Positions 8,077 through 15,554 of a stretch of DNA of 15,554 nt are shown piece after piece. Position 1 is the first letter of the stretch. Every line of letters starts with the position of its first letter. The translations under genes were made by a program, and so were the position numbers. Below the pieces are notes generated by a model. The model made no database searches. It had not been told where the DNA came from and saw nothing but the letters and a program-made list of their open reading frames with translations. The DNA is from a bacterium (GTDB lineage: Bacteria > Bacillota_I > Bacilli_A > Mycoplasmatales > Mycoplasmoidaceae): NCBI GenBank assembly GCA_017633195.1, contig JAGBPV010000062.1, positions 1 to 15,554 on the forward strand, read 5' to 3'.

Positions 8077-9261
8077 ATGGCAAAAGAAGCTTTTGATAGA
8101 AGTAAACCCCATGTTAATATTGGAACAATTGGACATATTGACCATGGTAAAACTACTTTAACTGCAGCTATAGCAACACATTTAGCAAAAAAAGGTTTAG
8201 CTACAGCTAAAAAATATAATGAAATTGATGCAACTCCTGAAGAAAAACAACGTGGTATTACAATTAATACTGCTCACATTGAATATTCAACAGACAACAG
8301 ACACTATGCACACGTTGACTGTCCAGGACACGCTGACTATGTTAAAAACATGATTACTGGTGCTGCACAAATGGATGGAGCAATCTTAGTTGTTGCTGCA
8401 ACAGATGGTATTATGCCACAAACTAGAGAACACGTTTTATTAGCAAGACAAGTTGGTGTTCCACAAATGGTTGTTTTCTTAAACAAATGTGATATGTTAG
8501 ATGATGAAGAAATGCAAGAATTAGTTATTGAAGAAATTCGTGACTTACTAACATCATTTGGTTATGATGGAAAAAATACCCCAGTTGTTAAAGGTTCAGC
8601 ATTAAAAGCATTAGAAGGTGATGCTAAATGAGAACCAAAAATTGATGATTTAATGAAGGCAGTTGATGAATGAATTCCAACTCCAACAAGAGACATTGAT
8701 AAACCTTTCTTATTATCAGTTGAAGATGTAATGACAATTTCTGGAAGAGGAACTGTTGTAACTGGTAGAGTTGAAAGAGGTAAATTAAAAGTTAATGATG
8801 AAGTTGAAATTGTTGGTTTAAAACCAACAAGAAAAGCTGTTGTTACTGGTATTGAAATGTTTAGAAAAACATTAGATGAAGCAATGGCTGGAGATAATGT
8901 TGGATTATTACTTCGTGGTGTTGAACGTAATGATGTTGAACGTGGTCAAGTTGTTGCTAAACCAGGATCAATTACTCCACATACAGAATTTGAAGCACAA
9001 ATTTATGCTTTGAAAAAAGAAGAAGGTGGAAGACATACTGCATTTGTTGCTGGTTACAGACCTCAATTCTTCTTTAGAACAACTGATGTTACAGGTTCAA
9101 TTGAATTACCTGCAGGAACTGATATGGTTATGCCAGGAGACAACACAAATATTAAAGTTAAATTAATTGCTCCTATTGCTCTTGAAGAAGGTTCAAAATT
9201 CAGTATCCGTGAAGGTGGACACACTGTAGGTGCTGGAACTGTTACAAAAGTAATTAAATAA
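8077..9261 (+). CDS. tuf: Translation elongation factor Tu
   Basis: GTPase that delivers aminoacyl-tRNA to the ribosomal A site; normally the most abundant protein in mollicutes. Full length at 394 residues. G1 GHIDHGKT (19-26), G2 RGITI (59-63), G3 DCPGH (81-85, His85 being the catalytic histidine), G4 NKCD (136-139), and domain [17 protein letters not shown] and domain [18 protein letters not shown] are all intact. Two Trp codons are TGA. A good ribosome site AAGAGGGA lies 6 bases before the ATG. Codon use here is distinct from the neighbours: CGT for Arg is frequent among AGA (for example at [12 protein letters not shown]), as expected of a highly expressed gene. Followed by a clear terminator-like hairpin. 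Confidence 0.98.
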
Positions 9262-9303
9262 TTTTAATTAAATCTACAATATTTAAGAACCAAATATATA
9301 AAT

Positions 9304-9337
9304 AAAAATATATGCATATTTTTGCATATATTTTTTT
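9304..9337 (+). terminator. AT-rich intrinsic terminator after tuf
   Basis: AAAAATATATGCA (9304-9316) and TGCATATATTTTT (9323-9335) are perfectly complementary 13-base arms around a 6-base loop, and the right arm merges into a run of seven T (9331-9337). The stem has only two G-C pairs, but AU-rich terminators are usual in such genomes. It lies 43 bases after the tuf stop. Because the structure is nearly symmetric (A-run on the left), it could also work on the opposite strand. Confidence 0.7.
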
Positions 9338-9342
9338 ATAAT
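9337..9342 (+). promoter_or_regulatory. -10 box placed for a leaderless ispD-like mRNA
   Basis: TATAAT beginning at the last T of the tuf terminator tract and ending 6 bases before the ATG at 9349. Transcription normally begins about 7 bases after the -10 box, which would put the first nucleotide on or beside the A of the start codon. No Shine-Dalgarno site exists upstream. No convincing -35 box is seen, so this is a moderate-confidence call in AT-rich DNA. Confidence 0.42.
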
Positions 9343-9348
9343 TTTTAT

Positions 9349-10035
9349 ATGAAAAACATTGTTGTATTATTGTGTGCTGGAGTTGGTTTAAGATTTGATA
9401 AAACTATAAAAAAACAACTTTATTTGATAAATAACACCCCACTATTTATTATTTGTTTAAAACAATTTTTAAGATTTAAGAATTTAATTGATAAATTATG
9501 TTTAGTCATCAATAAAAATGATCAAGAAATTATAAAAAATATCTTGATTAAATATGGATATATTGATGATATAACATTAATTATTGGAGAAGATTCAAGA
9601 AGCAAGAGTTTATTAAATGCTATTATTTTTTTAAATAAAACTTATAAAGAACAAATTAAAGTTATCAGTCATGATATTGCAAGGTGTTTTGTTCCTTTAA
9701 AAATTATTAAAGAACATTTAGAAACAAAGATTAATGAAAATGAAGTAATCAATACTTTAATAAATTTAAACGATTCAATTTTAAAAATTAACAATAATAA
9801 AATACAAACATTAAACAGAAAAGACTATTATCTAATTCAAACTCCTCAAACTTTCATTAATAATAAAATCTATCAAGCAATTAATAATAATTATCAAGAA
9901 TATTTAAAATATACAGATTTATGTTCTTTTGCAATTGATATGAATTTTAAAATGAAACAAGTTGAAGGATCAATTTTAAATATAAAAATCACTAACAAGG
10001 ATGATATAGACTTATTAAGTTTAATTAAAGATTAA
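9349..10035 (+). CDS. IspD/TarI-family cytidylyltransferase
   Basis: Enzyme of the family that transfers CMP from CTP to a sugar- or polyol-phosphate: IspD makes CDP-methylerythritol (isoprenoid MEP pathway), TarI makes CDP-ribitol. Of 228 residues, the CTP-binding loop is LCAGVGLRF (8-16) with KKQ at 21-23, then DSRSKSL (82-88), HDIARCFV (108-115), R157, QTPQTF (164-169), and NIKIT (211-215) with K213. These correspond to the known active-site residues of IspD. Departures are Cys for Ala in the first loop and Cys for Pro in the HDxARPF motif. The late YTDLCSFAIDM segment looks closer to TarI-like TDxCxxA than to classical IspD. I start at the ATG 9349; a TTG at 9324 lies inside the terminator and is unlikely. 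No other MEP or CDP-ribitol gene is visible, so the substrate is open. Confidence 0.75.
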   Translation: MKNIVVLLCAGVGLRFDKTIKKQLYLINNTPLFIICLKQFLRFKNLIDKLCLVINKNDQEIIKNILIKYGYIDDITLIIGEDSRSKSLLNAIIFLNKTYKEQIKVISHDIARCFVPLKIIKEHLETKINENEVINTLINLNDSILKINNNKIQTLNRKDYYLIQTPQTFINNKIYQAINNNYQEYLKYTDLCSFAIDMNFKMKQVEGSILNIKITNKDDIDLLSLIKD

Positions 10036-10040
10036 TCTTT
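10027..10040. terminator. Palindrome spanning two convergent stop codons (possible bidirectional terminator)
   Basis: AAAGATTAATCTTT is a perfect 14-bp palindrome centred between 10033 and 10034. On each strand it encodes Lys-Asp-stop, so the plus-strand cytidylyltransferase and the minus-strand exported protein end with the same residues and their stops overlap by 4 bases. A T-run follows on the plus strand (10038-10041). A short bidirectional terminator is plausible but weak, with only one G-C pair per arm. Confidence 0.4.
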
Positions 10041-11003
10041 TAAATATCTTTTATTAAAGAAATATAAATAGTTATTTGTATATAAATTTGTATTAGTGTT
10101 TGAAGAAGCTGAAGAGTTATTATTTGAACTAGATGTTGTTGAAGTTTTGTTGTTATAAGTTGTTTGCAAAAATTCATTTAAACTAGTATTATAATTTTTT
10201 ACTGCACTTTGTTTTGTTGAAGTAGTTAAAGAATTTGATGGTAATTGAGTTCCACCATCTGTTGGATCACTTGAACTTGAACTTGAACTTGTTGAAGAAG
10301 ATGAATTACTTCCTGCAAAACTCATTACAGTTTTTTGATTTCAAAAATTAGCTTTTCCAGTTTTAAAACCAATTAACAAGGTATTGTTTTGGTTTGCTTC
10401 TTGCTTTCAAATCTTTTTTGCATATGTAATAATATGGTTGTATAAATTATCTTGGATAGTTGGAGATTTTGTATTTGCTGGTGCATAAGTTTCATAAATT
10501 TCATAAATACCTAATTGACTGTTTTTAAAAGTTGTGTTATTGAAATTAGGAAATTGTACATATTCAAAAATTGGAATATTTCAACCTATACTATTTAGTT
10601 GATTGTATAAAACTGAATTATACATATTTGTATATGCTTTTAAATAAGTTGCAGTAATGAAATTTTCATATGCTAAAGCTTGATATTCTAAGTTAGTTTG
10701 ATTAGCAATTAATAATAAGTAATTACCATTATTAATATTTTTATCACCATTAATTAATTGCATCAAGTTAATATTGCAAGTTTGTAAATTATTGTATTGA
10801 TCAAATGCAGAAGTATTACTATTTTGTTTAAAGTTATTATAATTTAAACTCTTACAATAAACATCTTGAATATTGTTTTGTAATAAATATGTTTTTGATT
10901 GATAATTTTTAGTTTCATAATACAAACTAACTGGAACAGCAATAGCAATCGTTGTTAATGTTAATAAACTAACTGATAAAATGATTTTCTTTTTAGTTTT
11001 CAT
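10032..11003 (-). CDS. Exported or membrane-anchored protein with Ser/Thr/Asn-rich C-terminal tail
   Basis: A 323-residue protein of unknown function. It begins with MKTKKKIILSVSLLTLTTIA followed by more hydrophobic residues to about 28: a Lys-rich start and hydrophobic core typical of a signal peptide or N-terminal anchor. No cysteine lies near it, so it is not a classical lipoprotein; whether it is cleaved is unclear. Residues about 30-225 form a Tyr/Asn/Gln-rich extracellular part with two cysteines (C50, C76) that might pair. From about 228 the sequence is low-complexity: a run of Ser (232-245), a DPTDGG turn, then Ser/Thr/Asn stretches. Three Trp are TGA, so standard-code reading splits it. 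No Shine-Dalgarno site precedes the ATG; TATATT (11014 down to 11009) would give a nearly leaderless mRNA. It is the only complete minus-strand gene here; surface display is an inference. Confidence 0.75.
10269..10289. repeat. Hexanucleotide tandem repeat encoding poly-Ser
   Basis: ACTTGA repeated 3.5 times on the plus strand, reading AGT-TCA (Ser-Ser) in the exported-protein gene on the minus strand. The 6-base unit keeps the frame, so slippage would change only the length of the Ser run, two residues at a time. Confidence 0.7.
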
Positions 11004-11082
11004 GTTTTAATATAATATATTTATACCATTTATTAATAATATTTATATCTTCAAATTATAAGTAATTTAAACTAAATTTATT
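11004..11082. promoter_or_regulatory. Divergent promoter region between the exported protein and miaB
   Basis: A 79-base AT-only-like gap between two divergent starts. On the minus strand TATATT (11014-11009) and TATAAA (11025-11020) are candidate -10 boxes for the exported-protein gene. On the plus strand TATAAG (11057-11062) would give miaB a leader of about 14 bases. Neither gene has a Shine-Dalgarno sequence. The boxes are ordinary matches in AT-rich DNA, so individual assignments are tentative, but promoters for both directions must lie here or inside the genes. Confidence 0.4.
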
Positions 11083-12537
11083 ATGAAAATTATTACAAAA
11101 AAATTAATTAAAAAAACTTTTATGCCAAATTTAAATGATGCAAGGAAAAGAAAAAATAAAACTCAAGTGTTTTACGATGCTTTATCAATTCCACCTGAAA
11201 TGATTAATTTTGGCAAGAATAAGACTTATTTTGTAAAAACTTATGGTTGTCAAGGAAATGTTATTGATGGACAAAATATTGAAGGTATTTGTCAGGTTTT
11301 AGGATATAAAAAAGCAGAAAATTATTTAGATGCTGATTTGGTTATTTTAAATACTTGTGCAATTAGAGAAACTTCTGAAAATCATGTTTTTGGTTTATTA
11401 GGTGAATTTAAAGAATTAAAAAAACATAAACCAAATATGATAGTTGGAGTAAGTGGTTGTATGGCACAAGAAGAAAGTGTTGTGAATAAAATCCTTACAA
11501 AATACCAAAATGTTGATTTTATTTTAGGAACACATAACATTCATAATTTACCAAGTGTTTTAAGAGATGTTATTTTTGATAACAATATTGTTATTAATGT
11601 TTCTAGTTATGAAGGCAATGTTTATGAAGGATTACCTTCAGTCAATAATTTTGCTGCTAAAGCTTTTGTAAATGTTATGTATGGATGTGATAAATTTTGT
11701 ACTTATTGTATTGTTCCTTATACAAGAGGGAAAGTAAGAAGTAGAAAACTTGAAGATATTTTAGCTGAAATTAAAGATTTAATTAATCAGGGTATAAAAG
11801 AAGTTACTTTAGTTGGACAAAATGTTAATAATTATGGACAAGATTTAACTGATAATATTAATTTTGTAAAACTTTTAGAAGAAGTTGCAAAATTAGATAT
11901 TAAACGTATAAGATTTACAACATCAAATCCTTGAAATTTTACTAAAGAAATTGTTGATGTTATTAAAGCTAATAAGAATATCATGCCTTATTTACATTTA
12001 CCAATCCAATCTGGAAGTGAAGAAATTCTTAAAAAAATGAATCGTTATATGAAAATCAAATCATATTATGATTTAATTGATTATATAAAACAAGAAATTC
12101 CTAATGTTGCTTTAAGTACAGATATTATTGTTGGTTTTCCTAATGAAACAGATGAAGATTTTCAAAAAACTTTAGATTTAGTAAATTATGTAAAATATGA
12201 CAATATTTATTGTTTTATTTACAGTAAAAGAGAAGGTACACCAGCAGCAAAAATGCCTGATAATATTTCATATGAAATTAAGAAAAATCGTCTTGATACT
12301 TTAAATGATTTAGTAAAAAAGTATGCAAAACAAAATAATGAAAAATACTTAAATACAATTCAAGAAGTTTTAGTAGAATCAAAAGCTAAAAAAGGTGAAG
12401 ATATGTATATGGGATATACACCTAATTGAAAAGTTGTTAATTTTAAAGGTAATGAAACTGACATTAACAAAATTATTAAAGTAAAAATTACTAAGGTTTC
12501 ACAATTTAGTTTTGATGGAATTAAAGTAAATGAATAA
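11083..12537 (+). CDS. miaB: tRNA-2-methylthio-N6-dimethylallyladenosine synthase MiaB
   Basis: Radical-SAM methylthiotransferase that adds a methylthio group to i6A37 of tRNAs reading UNN codons, completing the modification begun by MiaA, encoded next. The 484-residue protein has all three modules. The N-terminal UPF0004 domain has its iron-sulfur cysteines C56 (TYGCQGN), C92 (NTCAIRE) and C126 (SGCMAQE). The radical-SAM domain has C202-x3-C206-x2-C209 (MYGCDKFCTYCIVPYTRG). A C-terminal TRAM RNA-binding segment runs from about residue 415. The TYGCQ-N and CAIRE forms favour MiaB over RimO or MtaB. Two TGA(Trp) codons would break it under the standard code. It presumably starts at the ATG 11083, without a ribosome site, although the first 45 residues are not conserved core. 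The last 8 bases overlap miaA. Confidence 0.93.
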
Positions 12538-13420
12538 AAAAGTTATAGCAATTTTAGGGCCAACAGGAATTGGTAAAACTGATCTTGCTTTAATTTTAAG
12601 TAAGTTATATGATTTAAATATTATTAGTGCTGATGCTTTTCAAATTTATAAAGAGTTAAATATTGGTGTAAACAAACCCGTAATTAATGAATTAAACTTA
12701 CAAAAATATTTTGGAATCAATTTAATTTCTATTAATGAAAAATACAGCATTTTTGATTTTCAAACATATGCAAGAAATATTATAAATAGTAGCACTTTAC
12801 CTGTAATTATTGTTGGTGGGAGTATGTTGTATTTAGATAGTGTAATTTATGATTATACTTTACCATCAAACTTTGATAATTCTAATAAGTATGAAAACTA
12901 TAATAATGAAGAATTATATGAATTGCTAAAAACAAAAGATTTGTTAAGTGCAAATAAATTACACAAAAATAATCGTAATAGAGTAATGACTGCTTTAAAT
13001 TACTATTTACAATTTCATGAATCAATTACTTTAAATAAAAATAGAAACAAATTAGTTTATGAAACCTTGTTTATTTATTTAAAACCACTAAATAAACAAA
13101 TATTAAATGAACAAAATGCTTTAAGAATAAAAAAGATGTTAAATAAAGGATGAATTAAAGAAGTTAAAGATCTTTTAGATATTTATCCAGATTTGTGAAA
13201 TTATAATGCAATTAAAGCAATTGGATATAAAACTATTTTAAACAGTATCTTAAATAATGAAAAATTAGATATACAAAGAATCATTTATGATACAAATCAT
13301 TATGTTAAACACCAATTATCTTGATACAAAAGATATGAAAACAATTGTTTAATATTAAATAATTATAAAGAATGAACTAAATATCAAAAAGTAATTGAAA
13401 ACTTCATTAAAAATGACTAG
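12530..13420 (+). CDS. miaA: tRNA dimethylallyltransferase MiaA
   Basis: Transfers the dimethylallyl group of DMAPP to N6 of A37 in tRNA, giving the substrate for MiaB. The 296-residue protein has the P-loop GPTGIGKT (10-17), the catalytic aspartate D35 in SADAFQIY (33-40), the GGSMLYL segment (96-102; usually GGTGLY), NNRNRVMTAL (147-156; usually NNRRRVIRAL), AIGYKT (230-235) and YVKHQLSWYKR (258-268). Four Trp are encoded by TGA. It begins within the end of miaB (ATGAATAA, 8-base overlap) and ends within the start of hemW (ATGACTAG, 8-base overlap), so translation is probably coupled through all three. Its need for DMAPP ties in with isoprenoid supply; whether the IspD-like enzyme upstream contributes is unknown. 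It uses a TAG stop, rare in this window. Confidence 0.93.
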
Positions 13421-14462
13421 ACATTTATATATTCATATTCCTTTTTGTAAATCTATTTGTACTTATTGTGATTTTGTTAGAATTAAATCATCTAATCATA
13501 CTTTACACAAACAATACTTAGATTTAATTCTTAATCAAATTAAAGAAGAATCTACTTTTAATCAATATGAAACAATTTATATAGGGGGTGGAACTCCTAA
13601 TGCTTTAAGTAATATTAATTTAAATTATTTATTGCAAACTTTAAATCTATATTTAGATAAAAAAGGTTTATATGAATTTTGTATTGAATTAAATCCTGAA
13701 TTAGTTACTTTAAAGCAAATAGAAATTTTAAAAAAGAATAATGTTAATCGTGTTTCATTAGGGGTTCAAACTACTAATGATCAAATTAATTTATTATTAC
13801 ATAGATACAGTAGTATGAAAGATGTTAATCAAACAATAGATTGATTAAGATTAAATAATATCAATAACATTTCATGTGATTTTATATATAATTTGCCTTT
13901 ATTAAAACTAAAAGATTTAGATAATGCATTTTCTTTTTTGTGTAATAAAAATATCAAACATGTTTCATTTTATAGTTTAGAACTAAAAGAAGGAGCAATA
14001 TTAACTAAACAAAACTATAAGTTAAATAATGACAATGAACAAATTCAATATGAATATATCAATAAGAATTTACAAAAACTAGGATATGAAAGATATGAAG
14101 TTGCTAGTTTTTGCAAAGAAGAATTGTATAGTAAACATAACTTAGCTTATTGATTAAATAAGGACTGAAAAGCAATTGGGTGTGGTGCTTATGGATTTGA
14201 AAATAATATATATTATAGTTATGATAAAAGCATTTTGAAATTAAATAAAACAACAATAAAATATAATAACAAAGAATTATACCAACATCTTTTAATTATG
14301 GGTTTAAGAACAAAATTTGGTTTAAATTTAAATTCTGAAAGAAACTATTTAGCATACAAATTTTTTTATGAACAAATTAAAGATGATGTTTATATAAAAA
14401 ACAATCACTTAATTATTAAAGATATTAATTATTTAGATGATTGTTTATTAAAAATTATTTAA
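13413..14462 (+). CDS. hemW: HemW-like radical SAM protein
   Basis: Member of the HemN/HemW radical-SAM family. HemW proteins bind heme and deliver it to hemoproteins; older annotation calls them oxygen-independent coproporphyrinogen oxidase-like. In 349 residues the iron-sulfur motif is C12-x3-C16-x2-C19 (IPFCKSICTYCDF), with Asp after the third Cys as in HemW rather than the extra Cys of true HemN. YIGGGTPNAL (56-65) and LGVQTT match the SAM-binding part, and HNLAYW (residue about 244 on) is the HemW HNxxYW signature. Three Trp are TGA. I chose the ATG at 13413 (8-base overlap with miaA) because it begins directly before the conserved HIPFC; a TTG at 13395 would lie in coding overlap. No heme pathway gene is in view, and mollicutes generally lack one, so the client is unclear. 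Confidence 0.88.
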
Positions 14463-14465
14463 ATT

Positions 14466-15554
14466 ATGACTAAAATCAAATCAAATCAATCACAAATTAA
14501 TATTAATCAGCTTAATGAATACAAAGAACTATTAAAAAATTTTGATCTTTCTAATAAAGAAGAATTTATTAAAAACCATCCAGAATTTAAGAAAAAATTA
14601 AAAAAACAGAATTTTAATTCTCAAAAAGATTATTATGAATATTTAATTTTTTATTTTTTATATACTAACTTTAAAACTAATAGTCAATATGAAAAAGATT
14701 TAAAAAATTTAATAAAACAAATTACTAAAAATAATAAATATTTAATGCAAATTGATGCAGTTTTTTATTTGTTATTAGTTTTATCAGATAAAGTTGACAA
14801 TCAAACTTGTATTGAAATGAATAAATTAGTTTTAGAGTTTTTGATTAAAAACAATTTATTTTCATTATTTTTTTCTTCAAAAATTTGGAATAAAGATTAT
14901 GAATTATTTTTTAATAAAATTGATTTAACTATTAAACAAGAATTATCTCAAAATATCTATGTCTTATTTAAAAATAATGAAAATTATAGTATTGGTTTTT
15001 TACAAACTTTAGATTTTTCATTCTTTCTAAATAATAAAGAATTTAGTATTTTGAAAGATATTTTAGTTGATTTAAATGATTATTTAAATAACAATTTTCA
15101 ATCTCTAGAGAAACATAAAAACATTTTAAATAGATTAAATAAAATCTTTAATAAATTAAAAACTTTTTCTGAATTAATATCATCATTTAATGAAGAAGAA
15201 AAAACACTATTTTTTAATATTTTAAATAGATTAGAAAGTTATATTAATCAAGCTAATTTACTAAATAAAAAAGCAAATAATATTAATAAAGAACAAGAAA
15301 AACTAATAAATACAAAAAATAATGAATGTGAAATAAATAGTAATATAAAAAAATTAAATGCAAATACTACAAATAAATTTTTAAGTAAAATAGAAGATTT
15401 ATCAAGTAATTTTCTTCATTTATTTAATACACCAATTATAGTTAAAAAAAGAAATGATTTGAATAATAATCTTTATAAAAACATCAAAACACAAATTACA
15501 AATAATTTTAATGAATGTATTAAAGAAGAATATGAAGAAAAAACAATTTTAGAA
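14466..15554 (+). CDS. Large Asn/Lys-rich protein of unknown function, cut by window edge
   Basis: The frame is open from the ATG three bases after the hemW stop to the window end, 363 residues without a stop. I do not recognise it. It starts MTKIKSNQSQININQLNEYK, has no signal peptide, and no convincing transmembrane helix: hydrophobic patches such as YLIFYFLYTN (about 60-69) are mixed with charges. Residues about 205-330 are rich in Leu, Asn, Lys and Glu at helix-like spacing and may form coiled coils. It contains the only TGG tryptophan codon seen in the window (14886-14888, residue 141), all others being TGA. No Shine-Dalgarno site is visible; it is probably the fourth gene of the miaB-miaA-hemW operon. 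Cytoplasmic and structural or filament-like would be a guess only. Confidence 0.7.
   Translation, partial: MTKIKSNQSQININQLNEYKELLKNFDLSNKEEFIKNHPEFKKKLKKQNFNSQKDYYEYLIFYFLYTNFKTNSQYEKDLKNLIKQITKNNKYLMQIDAVFYLLLVLSDKVDNQTCIEMNKLVLEFLIKNNLFSLFFSSKIWNKDYELFFNKIDLTIKQELSQNIYVLFKNNENYSIGFLQTLDFSFFLNNKEFSILKDILVDLNDYLNNNFQSLEKHKNILNRLNKIFNKLKTFSELISSFNEEEKTLFFNILNRLESYINQANLLNKKANNINKEQEKLINTKNNECEINSNIKKLNANTTNKFLSKIEDLSSNFLHLFNTPIIVKKRNDLNNNLYKNIKTQITNNFNECIKEEYEEKTILE

Noticed and set aside
9322..9348. TTG start extending the cytidylyltransferase by nine residues
   Set aside because: It lies within the tuf terminator and upstream of the -10 box; the family begins at the hydrophobic strand right after the ATG at 9349.

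Overview
This window comes from a mollicute (Mycoplasmatota) that reads UGA as tryptophan. About 35 Trp codons in recognisable genes are TGA and only one is TGG, the DNA is extremely AT-rich, and genes abut or overlap. The gene set (bacterial-type S12, S7, EF-G, EF-Tu, an ECF transporter module, MiaA/MiaB) fits a Spiroplasma/Mycoplasma-type bacterium. I cannot assign a genus from the sequence alone. Read with the standard code, most of these genes would look broken; read with UGA=Trp they are all intact.

Layout. (1) 1-158: the end of an insertion sequence, probably IS3 family, with a transposase start running off the left edge on the minus strand. (2) 159-448: AT-rich spacer with no gene I can support. 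(3) 449-4855, plus strand: a tight operon of dimeric all-alpha dUTPase, a two-helix membrane protein of unknown function, ecfA1, ecfA2, ecfT and truA. The first three junctions each overlap by 11 nt. ecfT apparently starts at a non-ATG codon inside the end of ecfA2. (4) 4874-9337: the str operon rpsL-rpsG-fusA, then tuf with its own promoter and a leader hairpin, closed by an AT-rich terminator hairpin. (5) 9337-10035: an IspD/TarI-like cytidylyltransferase whose -10 box sits immediately upstream of its ATG, suggesting a leaderless mRNA. It converges with (6) 10032-11003, minus strand: an exported or membrane-anchored protein with a Ser-rich tail; the two stop codons lie inside one 14-bp palindrome. 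(7) 11083-15554, plus strand: miaB-miaA-hemW and a large unknown gene that runs off the right edge, again with 8-nt overlaps.

Functionally, the window holds the translation core (S12, S7, EF-G, EF-Tu), tRNA modification (TruA pseudouridylation; MiaA and MiaB acting in sequence on A37), vitamin or metal uptake energised by EcfA1A2T with S-components encoded elsewhere, and dUTP sanitation. Clear Shine-Dalgarno sequences occur upstream of rpsL, rpsG, tuf, ecfT and the transposase. Most other genes lack one and rely on overlap coupling or leaderless or short-leader initiation. I did not find a clearly new multi-gene system. The best leads are the two unknown proteins, the Arg-to-Lys changes in both EcfT coupling motifs, the unusual initiation signals, the palindromic convergent gene end, and the TarI/IspD-like enzyme.
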